Assembly (NCBI GenBank): GCA_943736015.1
Contig: OX031063.1
Coordinates: forward strand, 40,626,672-40,690,671
DNA: 64,000 nucleotides
Direction: 5' to 3'
Origin: Tridacna crocea
Taxonomy: Eukaryota; Mollusca; Bivalvia; Cardiida; Cardiidae
A program made the position numbers and the translations under genes. How positions within the stretch are numbered: the first letter of the stretch is position 1; every line of letters starts with the position of its first letter. The notes below the pieces were generated by a model. It was not told the origin of the DNA. It searched no databases and saw nothing but the letters and a program-made list of their open reading frames with translations. Shown here one piece after another: positions 50,786 through 60,360 of the stretch.

Positions 50786-52775
50786 TTAAAGGTGGGTATT
50801 TAGATTTTTCACATCTCACCACATTAAAAAATATAACGTTATATATCACTGAAATTTCTATTACAAAACAATATAAATCATCAATAATTAAGAATCATAA
50901 AATTACAAAAAAGGAATTTATTTTGGTGTTAACTTAAACGTAGCCTCTTAAAATATTTTCAGATTTCGCGCCAGAAATGAAAGAAAGCATCGTGGGAATG
51001 TCAAGTGACTGGCACAAGACTAATGTCGCTTAAATTTCATAAAATAACAAACATGTACATGTAATTATTTTCCATAATATCTTCTTCGGACTCTGTGTGT
51101 GAAGCTTCGTCTGTGTCTTTCTGGTATGTAAATGAGCGAGTTGCTCATGTAAAAACAGACCGTGTTTCCCGTCGATGCCGACCTGGGCCGAAGTAAATCT
51201 ATAATTTCTCTTGTTGTGGGATAGTTTTCGACTATTGGGTGTTTATGAATGAAATAAGGCTTTGGGAGTATGGGGATGATTTTTCTTTTTTGTATTTTTG
51301 AAGGATTTTCGTCCCAAAATCTGAAGGGCCACTTTTAACCCCTCAGTCTGCTAATTAAGATAAGCGAAATTTGCAAGCCAACAGATAATCGGTAATTTTG
51401 CTCTTTCTAAAGTAGTTCCTGTTTTTTTTATACCTTGGTAAAGTGCAAATTCTTAGTCCTCAATCTATTAGGTGCCAAAGTGAACATTTGAAGTCCAAAA
51501 AACATTTAGAGCCAAAGTGCCAATTTGTAGTCCTTTAGAAGATTGTTCTATGTCACTTATACATTCGCAGTCTCAAAAACGATACTCTACCAAAGTGCAC
51601 CATTGTAGTGTACAATAGATTCGATGCGAAAGTGCATATTTTCGGTGTAGAATGGGTTTTGTGTAGAACTGCAAATTTGTACCAGGAATGATTTGTGGAC
51701 AATATATCTGTACTTTGCCAACGAATTGTAAATAAGAACTACAAATGTGTATTATACCACTGAATGGTTTGCACAATTGATCACCGAATATAAAATTTTT
51801 TGACTTCTTGGAACTATTTGACACTGAATGATTTTTAGATTTCGAAAAGGGCACTGAATGGCACCGATAGTCTATGGCCTGCAATCGTGCAGTTTGACTT
51901 TGAAAAACCTTTTGGTTGCAAATGTGCAATTTAGAATTGACTGGTTTTGGAAAAACAAATGCGCATGCAATTATGGGCATTGAATAGTGTTGCACCTACA
52001 AGTTTGCACTTTGGGCAAGAAGTAGTGTGTCGTAAGTTTCTGGTTTTTGACAAAACAAAAAATTGCAACAAATACATGTACTTAGGATTACGAATTGCGG
52101 ATCGATTGTAGACTAATGTTACAGCTCGTGTTCTCCTCTTGAATAACTTATCAAGAAAAAAAAGTCGACAACATCGTTGTAAAATATCAAATACTATCAA
52201 TATCAGTGAAGGTATTCTCTTTAAAAGGTGGCCCTTCAGATTTTGGGACGAACATTTTACAGACAAGCAAGAAAATGATCCTTATACTCCCATAGCCTTT
52301 TAATTTGCCTTCATAAAATCCCAGTCGTCGAAAACCATCCGATAACACGAAAAATTAGAGATTTATTACGGACCAGTATGACACCAACGGGAGACACGTT
52401 CTATTTTCAGATTATAAATTCTCTCATTTAAATACAGGAAAACACAGACAAAGTTTCAAACATCCGTCCGAAGAAGACATTATGGAAAACAATTACTACA
52501 TGTTTGTTATGTAATGGAATTTAAGCGTTATCAGTCACGTGCCAGTCATTTGATATTCCCACAATGCTTTATTGATTTTTGGCGCGAAATCTAAAAATAG
52601 CTTAAGAGGCTACGTAGCCTTTTAAGGGAATACCATCAAATTTTTTTTTTTTTGTAATTTTATGATTCTTACTTATTGATGATTTGTATTGTTTTTTCAT
52701 ATAAATTTCAATAATATACATGTATATTTTTTTTTAATTTGGTGAGATGTAAAAATTCTAAATACCCACCTTTAA
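50786..52775. mobile_element. About 2-kb TTAA-flanked foldback transposon with TIRs of about 550 bp
   Basis: TTAA at 50786-50789 and 52772-52775 flank the termini AGGTGGGTATTTAGA and TCTAAATACCCACCT. The arms stay paired inward to about 51345 and 52220 (AAAATCTGAAGGGCCAC against GTGGCCCTTCAGATTTT). The single-copy centre (about 875 bp) contains loosely repeated AAAGTGCA / ATTTGTAGTCC motifs. TTAA duplication with an AGG-type terminus is consistent with the Kolobok superfamily. Two overlapping - strand frames in the centre (51573-51995 and 51931-52266) show no transposase motif, so it is called non-autonomous. Confidence 0.65.
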
Positions 52776-52881
52776 GGACAAGATTTATCATCTGAATATT
52801 CATTTGTTGTAAGCAAATGCTTGCAATTTGGATACACGCATGATTCCCAGAGAACACATTTATAATATGAGCTATGCTATG

Positions 52882-52975
52882 TGAAAAAGGGGCTTTATGC
52901 ATTTGCGAAAAGTATCGACCCATGTTGGCCTGTGCAGTCCGCAGAGGCTGACATGGGCCGAAACTTTTCGATATC
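52882..52975. mobile_element. CpG-rich TIR element fragment
   Basis: GACCCATGTTGGCCTGTGCA and GGCTGACATGGGCC, with flanking GCGAAAAGT / ACTTTTCG. Confidence 0.45.
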
Positions 52976-53147
52976 CTCAAGATTTTTGTATGTCAAAGGA
53001 TCATTCTACCTTATGATTCAGTCCGTTGTCTGTTAAAATGGATAATTACAATGGATCCATATTAACATGATGACTTACTTGGTATAATGCATCATGTGGA
53101 TGCATTATGCCCCCTTTCGCCAAAGCATGGCTCATATAAAATATGAA

Positions 53148-53715
53148 TCCTCATCTCTGGCTAGATTGATTACCTCCCCTGATACAATAAAAGGACCAGT
53201 TTCATCTCTGGCTAGATCGATTACCTTCCCTGATACAATAAAAGGACCAGTTTCATCTCTGACTAGATCGATTACCTCCCCTGATACAATAAAAGGACCA
53301 GTTTCATCTCTGGCTAGATCGATTACCTCCCCTGATACAATAAAAGGACCAGTTTCATCTCTGGCTAGATCGATTACCTCCCCTGATACAATAAAAGGAC
53401 CAGTTTCATCTCTGGCTAGATCGATTACCTCCCCTGATACAATAAAAGGACAGTTTCATCTCTGGCTAGATCGATTACCTCTCCTGATACAATAAAAGGA
53501 CCAGTTTCATCTCTGGCTAGATCGATTACCTCTCCTGATACAATAAAAGGACTAGTTTCATCTCTGGCTAGATCGATTACCTCCCCTGATACAATAAAAG
53601 GACCAGTTTCATCTCTGGCTAGATCGATTACTTTCCCTTATACAATAAAAGGACCAGTTTCATCTCTGGCTAGATCGATTACCTTCCCTGATACAATAAA
53701 AGGACCAGTTTCATC
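53148..53715 (+). repeat. 51-bp minisatellite, about eleven copies
   Basis: Unit recognised by CTCTGGCTAGATCGATTACC and CTGATACAATAAAAGGACC. Since 51 is divisible by three, an open frame (53094-53495) runs through the first copies; a one-base deletion near 53451 closes it. The copies are very similar. Confidence 0.9.
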
Positions 53716-54066
53716 ATTATCTCCCGTTAGATGGCATTCTATAAATACTCATCTATCTAATTTGGGCATCCTGTGTACAGAACCGAACCACTTTCTTATG
53801 CGACAACCGTTACTTTGAATTTCAAACTAAAATAAACGTTTACTCAATAAAACGCTACCTCGTGCAATTCACTCAGCTATGATCAACAATTTAGGGAAAT
53901 CTGGAGCTAAAGCAAGGCTCATTTCTTCTCAAATGTATTGATAAAAGCTATTTTCTATATTGCTACTTTATAGAGCGAAATATTACAGTCTGCCAGCTTT
54001 CGGGGCTAGTGATGCGTCGTATAAGACAGGTCGAATCTTCGAAGAATATGACATGCGCAGACAATG
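53716..54066. mobile_element. 351-bp element with 11-bp target duplication, copy 2 (inside the minisatellite)
   Basis: Flanks CCAGTTTCATC at 53705-53715 and 54067-54077. The element is collinear with 33006-33356 and of identical length. The array resumes on the right with two more units, so insertion postdates the array. Confidence 0.75.
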
Positions 54067-54142
54067 CCAGTTTCATCTCTGGCTATATTGATTACCTCCC
54101 CTGATACAATAAAAGGATCAGTTTCATCTCTGGCTAGATTAA
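54067..54142 (+). repeat. 51-bp minisatellite, continuation
   Basis: One full and one partial unit after the inserted element. The first reads CTGGCTATATTGATTACC. Confidence 0.8.
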
Positions 54143-54354
54143 AATGTGTATAAATCTTGAATAAAACAATGTAGCCTTGTACGTGCCTCTTCTTATCTCG
54201 AGCATTTTTCTTAGATTGGAGAAAAAATTTGATTTTGGGTAAAGCATGAATGCTAAAATCAGGATAGAGTGTTTTATCGCGGACATGAGTTGTAAAGATA
54301 GTTACCCTCTGTGACTGGTGGCAATTAGTCGAAGTTTTTTTTTGCCTCTTAGCT

Positions 54355-54795
54355 CTTACGAATAAAGTCCTTAACAAAGAAACAAATGAAAAAATGTATT
54401 GCAGATTATATACAGGAACCGGGCAGAATTCGAACCCTGGAACGCCCGTACGAAAGGCCAATACCTCAACTCTTTACCACACGAGAAAAGTTTAGACTTG
54501 TCCAAATTGAAAGCATTTGCAGACGACAAAATAAAAGTGACTGAAAAATTGAAATTTGTGCTGGTTACCAGCATTTTCTCCTTTTCCCACAGTGTTTTCA
54601 AAAGGCTTCTTTCTCAGGGGTGTCAAAAGCAGGGATTGTGTGGTAATGGGTTAACCACTGAGCTAAAGAGATATCTCTTTAGCTCAGTGGTTCAGGTATT
54701 GGCCTTTCGTCCATGCTTTCTATGGGTTCGAATTCTGTTCGACCCTTATTTCTGCTACGCATTTGTTCATTTGCTTCTTTGTTTGTAAGAGTAGC
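54355..54795. repeat. Head-to-head pair of tRNA-like repeats around a 36-bp palindrome, split by a TTAA MITE
   Basis: The palindrome at 54655-54690 (CCACTGAGCTAAAGAGAT and its complement) holds one A box on each strand. The right arm continues to GGGTTCGAATTCTG (B box) and GACCCTTATTTCTGC. The left arm, interrupted by the MITE at 54467-54653, has the same elements on the - strand. Both arms resemble the LTR of the TRIM at 59326-59859, including CCCTTATTTCTGC and the end GTAAGA. Confidence 0.6.
54467..54653 (-). mobile_element. TTAA palindromic MITE inserted in a tRNA-like repeat, left hairpin arm deleted
   Basis: TCAACTCTTTACCACACGAG to GTGTGGTAATGGGTTAA. The repeat before insertion would read ACC(T)TAACCACTGAG, as in the intact TRIM copies (CCCTAACCACTGAG). 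Confidence 0.7.
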
Positions 54796-55624
54796 TCAGT
54801 CGTTTGTTAGACAAAATAGAGTTCATTGACTCATAATGACTTTTATGCGCGGATTCAGATATCTTTCTCGGGGTGGGGGGGGGGGGGGAAACCGCAAACG
54901 CACTCTTCTTTGATTTCGGATTTCAGTGGATGTAAGTCAACGTTTCCAGTTATAACCACGAGGAGATCTCCACATTTAGGACCATTTATTTTTTAAATTT
55001 ATGACTGTATTTTACATAAATTCTGTGCAATATCAAACCAGTACCATTTCACGAATCCTATATCCACATTTTGCCAAAATTCCAGGGGGGGGGCGGACCC
55101 CCGCTCCACCCCCCCCCCCTTGGATCCGCCCATGACTTTCCTGGTACTACGCATAACGGAGATGCATTAAACGCCCTTTTACCAGAGCATGGCTCAAAAA
55201 CTGCTCCTCTCTTTTCGCCAGGAGTTGTACTTTGATTTGCTCCTAATTACAAACTTCAGGTGTATTGCCCTACTTCATTTAACCTGATCCCGACCTTTAC
55301 GGCGAACATATAAGTAGGTATAAAAATAAAAATCCGAGAGACAAAAAAAAAAGAATAATGAAATACATAAACTACAGTTTCTATTATAACAAATCATTTT
55401 ATGCTGTCTTTTTCTTTTTTATATGAGACTCGTATATATGACTGATTAATAGCAAGCATGCATAAAAAAAGGATAAAAATCATTAGGACTGTTTCATCAA
55501 AGTTGTGAACTCTCATTTGTTATGCTGTAATACTTTTATCAGTTACGTCCATCTAGGTTTGCGGCTGTGATAATAAGTAATATCCATGAACAATGAACAG
55601 TGTATGATTTCATTATGGCCTACA
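54796..55624. other. Intergenic with G/C homopolymer tracts
   Basis: G-runs at 54875-54888 and 55085-55092 and a C-run at 55110-55119 flank GGATCCGCCC-type DNA. No gene. Confidence 0.4.
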
Positions 55625-55712
55625 TTACGCGAAAAAGGGCGTTCGGACATTAGCGTAAAGTGCCGTATCGGTTTAACCTGCGCAATCCGCACAGGCTAAT
55701 CAGAGCCGGTGT
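55625..55712. mobile_element. CpG-rich TIR element fragment
   Basis: ACGCGAAAAAGGGCGTTCGG, GCGTAAAGTGCCGTATCGG and GCGCAATCCGCACAGGCTAA. The right half is missing. Confidence 0.5.
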
Positions 55713-55715
55713 AAT

Positions 55716-55870
55716 GCAGAAAAATGACCCTCCCCTACAAAATAACATTATCATTATTCTACATAGAGAAATGACCCCAGAAGTCATTTCCCTACGTAGA
55801 GGTATGACCCGGGTCACTATTCTACGTAGAGAAATGACCCTCTGGGCTCATTTCTCTACGTAGAATAGTG
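55716..55870. repeat. Local repeat of CTACGTAGAGAAATGACCC
   Basis: Four imperfect occurrences in both orientations (near 55758, 55783, 55822 and 55848) built on the palindrome CTACGTAG. Possibly a small hairpin element. Confidence 0.5.
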
Positions 55871-55983
55871 ATACGAAATTTTAACGACCCTGAGGAATAG
55901 GACTTTTAAAAAAGCATCGCGAGAAAAGAAGAAAATGCTGATATTAAGGGAAACCACTCCTTCATACATGACCTCGTCTCGAT

Positions 55984-56210
55984 TTAACCCTTTCCCAAAC
56001 AAGCCCTGGTTTTTACGTGTCTGGAGTAAAAGTCTTTGAAAACACTGTGGGAAAAGGAGAAATTGCTCGTAACGAGCAATTTCTCCTTTTCCCAAAGTGT
56101 TTTCTACCCTTTCTGAGAACTTTGTGCAATTTTCTCCAAATCTAAAATTGTAGTCTGCAAACTCTCTCGGTTTGGAAGGGTCCAAAATTTGTCGTTTGGG
56201 AAAGGGTTAA
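55984..56210 (+). mobile_element. TTAA palindromic MITE, subfamily B, complete
   Basis: TTAACCCTTTCCCAAACAAG to GTTTGGGAAAGGGTTAA. The apex is GCTCGTAACGAGC. A degraded relative adjoins at 55870-55950. Confidence 0.75.
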
Positions 56211-56522
56211 GTACAATACCTATCAGCTGCGTTATACCCCCGTCATACCAAAGTCGTTCTCATTCCGTTCCGAAATTTTTTGTTGAACGGACTTAAACTG
56301 TGTTTGGACGGAGTGGACGTTAAGCAACCTTTTACTATCTATTTACGAACTTAATGGACGGGTTATGACTGGAAGGGCGCCCAAGAACTTTGAGCCTGCT
56401 CAAAACTTTTTGCCGTCCATCCCGTCATGTAATTAAACGGAGTGACAACTTACTCACAATGAGATGGGTGTTCTACAAACGGAACTTCCGTACTACGATC
56501 CTTATAAAGACGCGGTACAGTC
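56211..56522. other. Intergenic, no feature seen
   Basis: Relatively CpG-rich DNA (GGACGGAGTGGACG). No gene recognised. Confidence 0.3.
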
Positions 56523-56783
56523 CATCCTCGGATACCCCGGGTCTCCCTATTTGCTACGCTACATCGACCCTGGGACAATCGACTAATAAAACTTTGAATC
56601 AGCCGCCGAAAATCGATACGAAACGTCATAGCGTACAGTACACTCGCCCATCACAAAATGATGATGGAACCAATGAAAAGCCAGCATTCGGCCAACGGTA
56701 AAGCGAGGAAAATTCAATTAATTGTCCCAGGGGTCGATGTACATAGCGTAGCAAATAGGGAGACCCCGGGGTATCCGAGGATG
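56523..56783. mobile_element. TIR element CATCCTCGGATACCCC, copy 1
   Basis: Terminal inverted repeats of about 60 bp, CATCCTCGGATACCCC and its complement. Flanked by GTACAGTC at 56515-56522 and 56784-56791, an 8-bp target duplication. hAT or Merlin superfamily by duplication length; no transposase. Confidence 0.75.
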
Positions 56784-56791
56784 GTACAGTC

Positions 56792-57010
56792 CGGCATCAA
56801 TTTAAAGTGCATTTGCATTTTACCGAACGATATGACGCGTCCTGTACCGACCGCAGCCCGTTTTACGATTTTGCTGACTTGGGTACAACTTTTTAAAGCC
56901 TCCTTCACACCGAAGTATTTCTTAGAACTTTTTTTTTCGACCTGACATAATCAGAAAACGGTTTGAAGGGAGTAGAACGTGTTACTTTGACCTGATAATG
57001 CCTGAAGCCG
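56792..57010. other. Spacer between TIR elements, no feature seen
   Basis: Unique-looking DNA with a T-run at 56930-56937. Confidence 0.3.
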
Positions 57011-57246
57011 TAGGGCGTACTCCTTTCATCTGTTCTGGCACAATGTTCTGTGTTCTGGAATGCTGTTCTGGAACGTGCGAAAGGAATATTTCAGAACACA
57101 ATACACTGTTCCGGAAGTATGTTCTAAATTAAGCACGTTCGGAACATTATTCTAAACCATATCGAAATGAAAGTACATTGGCATGATGGCTGTTGCATGA
57201 GCTACTGTCTTAGCTGTGTTAGTGTTAGTTGAGGATATGATTAGCT

Positions 57247-57504
57247 CATCCTCGGATACCCCGGGGTCTCCCTATTTGCTACGCTACATCGACCCCTGGG
57301 ACAATTGACTAATAAGACTTTGAATCAGCCGCAGAAAATCGATACGAAACGTCATAGCGTACAGTACACTCGCCCATCACAAAATGATGATGGAACCAAT
57401 GAAAAGCCAGCATTCGGCCAGCGGTAAAGCAAGAGAAATTCAATTAATTGTCCCAGGGGTCGATGTAGCGTAGCAAATAGGAGATCCCGGGGTATCCGAG
57501 GATG
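57247..57504. mobile_element. TIR element CATCCTCGGATACCCC, copy 2
   Basis: More than 90% collinear with copy 1 and in the same orientation. Flanked by TGATTAGCT at 57238-57246 and 57505-57513, a 9-bp duplication. Confidence 0.75.
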
Positions 57505-57512
57505 TGATTAGC

Positions 57513-57516
<4 letters not shown>

Positions 57517-57544
<28 letters not shown>
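57517..57544. repeat. (GA)n microsatellite
   Basis: About fourteen GA repeats immediately right of the TIR element's target duplication. Confidence 0.9.
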
Positions 57545-57547
<3 letters not shown>

Positions 57548-57884
57548 GTCTACCATGTCCCTATTTACGGTATTCATATCGTAAAAAGGACAATTGCAAA
57601 TATTTCTATGAAGAATTGTCCGTCTTTCAGCCATCTTGTATCACCTAGCAAACGTTCAGCAGGTGTGCTACACCTCGATTAGATTAGAACAGTCAGAACA
57701 TGTTCTGAGGAACACGGCACAGTGTTCCGAATACTCCATTGACCTAGAGCATGTTCGGAGTGTTCGGATTAGCGAAAGGAATACGCCCCTAGTCTCATCA
57801 AACCTGTTCTTAAACATTTTTACCCAGTCAACAATATTATGCAGAGGACTAATTCTCCTGGGCCATATTTTGTTCGAGGAACCA

Positions 57885-58121
57885 TTTGCCATTATGGGAC
57901 AAGGGAAAATGCTGGTAACCAGCGTTTTTCCTTTCTCCACCATGCTTTCAAAAGTTCTTCTCTGCAAGATCATTTAAACTCGGGATTGTGTGGTACCTGT
58001 TAACAAACAATCCCTCAGGACCCCGAGGAATAGCGTTCTTAGAAAACATTGTTCCGTTTCAGGACAAAAGCTTTCAGTATGGACAAGTTAAGGATTTTAT
58101 CTTCAGGTAAAGAGTTAAATA
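57885..58121. mobile_element. Two adjoining degenerate TTAA palindromic MITEs
   Basis: The first ends GTGTGGTACCTGTTAA (58002); the second starts at the same TTAA with ACAAACAATCCCTC and ends TTCAGGTAAAGAGTTAA. Confidence 0.5.
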
Positions 58122-59325
58122 ATCACGATACTTTTCATGGTATCAGACATTCTGTTCTGTTCATAAACTGAACTGAGGAGGTATTGTCTGAAACATCAAG
58201 ATCCAACCTCAAAGGCACTACCATCATTATCTTATAACTTTGTTTATCCTGTACTAAAAATTGCTACAAAAGTCAAACTATTATATGTAGACAAGCATAC
58301 TGGTAATATCTTGCCAGTTTTGAGGAGAGTGCAGGAATGTCATGTTATGTTCTTTTTTTGAGACACAGAGAGAGAGCGACACAGATATAAATAGAGTCTC
58401 TTCATTTATTTTCGCTATATTTGTATTGGAAATATGGACAATAATCTTTGTCAATCCCAAATCACGTGATCATATCCACTAGTATTTTACCGAAACCTGG
58501 TGTTTTATTGAGAATCTGTGTTGATGAAACACATGACTTTGTATGCGTGTCTGCAGCTGGAATAATAAACGACAGGTCAAGTATCTTTATGATGTTGCGT
58601 TCTCTTTTTCTTTAGAGTTATTCCCGGTATAAAAAATCAGGCAGAAAATTATCATTTAGAACAATAATGTATTTTATGTAACATTTAGTAATGGAACCCC
58701 GTGATAATTTGGGCTCTTTTCGTTTGAATCGACAAGGTTTCGAGCTAGAATTATTTATATTTATTTATTTGACCCGAAAGTTAATTTTTTTAAGTGGAGA
58801 ATTGCTATTTTAAGGAGAAGAACTGTTTTGGCTTCATCTTTTACTCTTATCCTAGAAAAACATATACACACACACATACACACAGAGTTGACTATTTTGT
58901 TGCAATTTCTTACATTGTTAAACATCTGACATTAACGTGACTCACAGGAGAGGAGCTTTATAAGCTAGTAGCTTTCGTTCCAATCCTTTTCACGTAACTT
59001 TACCTACCAGAAAAGTACCATGTATTTAAATATTATATTGAATAAAATATGTTTAAACTAAACTAGAAAAACATAACAAACATAAATGTTATCTGTCGTC
59101 GACTTTCACAACTATGGGCACAATATCAAATGTATCTGCCCTTTGTTACATAATAGCGACTATCCCATCTCAAAAGGAATATAAAAAATGAGCCATGCTC
59201 GGGCAAAATAGGGGGCTTATTGCAAAATAAGTGTTAATGTTGTGTGTATTACTGTTTTATTCAGTGAAAGAAAATGCCAAAATATCTCTATGTACCATTG
59301 AATCTATATTCATATATGTATATGC
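58122..59325. other. Intergenic, no gene seen
   Basis: Contains a CA-rich stretch (58865-58884). The last four bases, ATGC (59322-59325), are the target duplication of the next element. Confidence 0.35.
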
Positions 59326-59534
59326 TCTAACGAACGAAGTCCGTAACAAAGACACAAATGAATAAATGCATGGCAGAAATAAGGGTCGGAGCGGGATTCG
59401 AACTCCGGAACTCCCGGACACAAGACCAATACCCTAACCACTGAGCCAAAGAGATATCTCCCTGACGCAGTAGCCAGATATTGTATTTAAATCGGGAGTA
59501 TATGCCATGCAGGAAGGAGTGGTCTCCCGTAACA
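59326..59534 (-). repeat. 3' LTR of the second tRNA-bearing TRIM
   Basis: 209 bp. The tRNA-like boxes span about 59393-59450 on the - strand. The outer end reads GTTAGA on the - strand next to the target duplication. Confidence 0.85.
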
Positions 59535-59632
59535 CACCCCCTCTTAAAGTCATCATTTATTGATGACTCAAAGCCTTATTAGGCAGGAAGTCCGATTTTG
59601 GACAACAAATGGGATTAATGGCTCAATGGCCA

Positions 59633-59650
59633 ATCCCGGACGAGCCCCCA
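59633..59650 (-). other. Primer binding site, tRNA-Pro type
   Basis: TGGGGGCTCGTCCGGGAT on the - strand, abutting the 5' LTR with no gap. This is the textbook sequence complementary to the 3' end of tRNA-Pro. Confidence 0.85.
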
Positions 59651-59859
59651 TCTTACGAACGAAGTCCGTAACAAAGACACAAATGAATAAATGCATGGCA
59701 GAAATAAGGGTCGGAGCGGGATTCGAACTCCGGAACTCCCGGACACAAGACCAATACCCTAACCACTGAGCCAAAGAGATATCTCCCTGACGCAGTAGCC
59801 AGATATTGTATTTAAATCGGGAGTATATGCCATGCAGGAAGGAGTGGTCTCCCGTAACA
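59651..59859 (-). repeat. 5' LTR of the second tRNA-bearing TRIM
   Basis: 209 bp, starting TGTTACGGGAG on the - strand. Unlike the 3012-3785 element, its tRNA-like part does not fold into a full cloverleaf: D arm and boxes are clear, the anticodon and T stems are poor, and no run of four or more T follows. Confidence 0.85.
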
Positions 59860-59863
59860 ATGC

Positions 59864-60360
59864 GACACAATGATATTACTTACAGACTTAAAGAAATGCA
59901 AGAAATGACAGAATACACCATTATTGTTAACAATACTGAAACTATTATTTTCAAAGAAATAAATATTGTCAGTACATTTATTGAAAACAATTATAATATA
60001 TGAGTTCTTTACATATTTGCAGGATTTATATTAAGACCAAGGGATACTGTCCCCGAGTTTTGATAAGAGCGTCATAACAGGAGTCGTTTGAATTCCCAGT
60101 CCCGATGGGACTATGGGATAAAAACTGAAAAGGATACCTACCGTCCTTTCCTTGAGAAGGTTGAAAAGATGAAAGGAAACTTTGCAGGGAGCTTGTCTAG
60201 AGTGCCCGAGGATCGCCCGTAAAGTATCTGTAATGAGTCTGTTAGAAGAAAGCAGAACCCATATTCTTCTTTAGAGATCAGTGGTTCAAAACGATCAGCT
60301 AATATAGCTATTAATTATCTGAGACAAATGGTTCATGAATTACATGTCAATATCAGTAAA
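59864..60360. other. Upstream region of GPCR 2
   Basis: No repeat recognised. An in-frame ATG at 60328 would add 11 residues to the receptor. No convincing promoter motif. Confidence 0.3.

Larger units (their letters stand above)
57011..57791. mobile_element. TIR element TAGGGCGTACTCCTTTC with internal insertion
   Basis: TAGGGCGTACTCCTTTC at the left and GAAAGGAATACGCCCCTA at the right, with GTTCTGG/GAACA-rich subterminal segments on both sides. The TIR element at 57247-57504 and a (GA)n run lie inside. No clear flanking duplication. Confidence 0.5.
59326..59859 (-). mobile_element. TRIM-type LTR retrotransposon with tRNA-like Pol III boxes in the LTR and tRNA-Pro primer site
   Basis: Two 209-bp direct repeats (59326-59534 and 59651-59859) differ at one position and enclose 116 bp. 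The element reads on the - strand: LTR starts TGTTACGGGAG and ends GTAAGA (GTTAGA in the other). The internal part opens at once with the primer binding site TGGGGGCTCGTCCGGGAT, 18 of 18 to the complement of tRNA-Pro as used by gammaretroviruses, and ends with the purine tract AAGAGGGGGTG. Flanks ATGC at 59322-59325 and 59860-59863 form a 4-bp target duplication. Each LTR has A box TGGCTCAGTGG and B box GAGTTCGAATCC. No gag or pol. One mismatch in 209 implies recent insertion. Confidence 0.88.

Noticed and set aside
51573-52266. Two overlapping - strand frames in the centre of the TTAA foldback element as transposase remnants
   Set aside because: No DDE, THAP or other transposase motif could be seen; codon content looks like random AT-rich DNA.
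53094-53495. Repeat protein of 133 codons
   Set aside because: It is the 51-bp minisatellite, open only because 51 is a multiple of three, and it is broken by a one-base deletion.
53148-53715. CRISPR-like array
   Set aside because: The 51-bp units are head to tail without distinct spacers and the setting is a eukaryotic genome; it is a minisatellite.
59560-59870. Opposed frames over the second TRIM as a protein-coding gene
   Set aside because: They cover LTR, primer site and internal sequence of a non-coding element and cross LTR boundaries.
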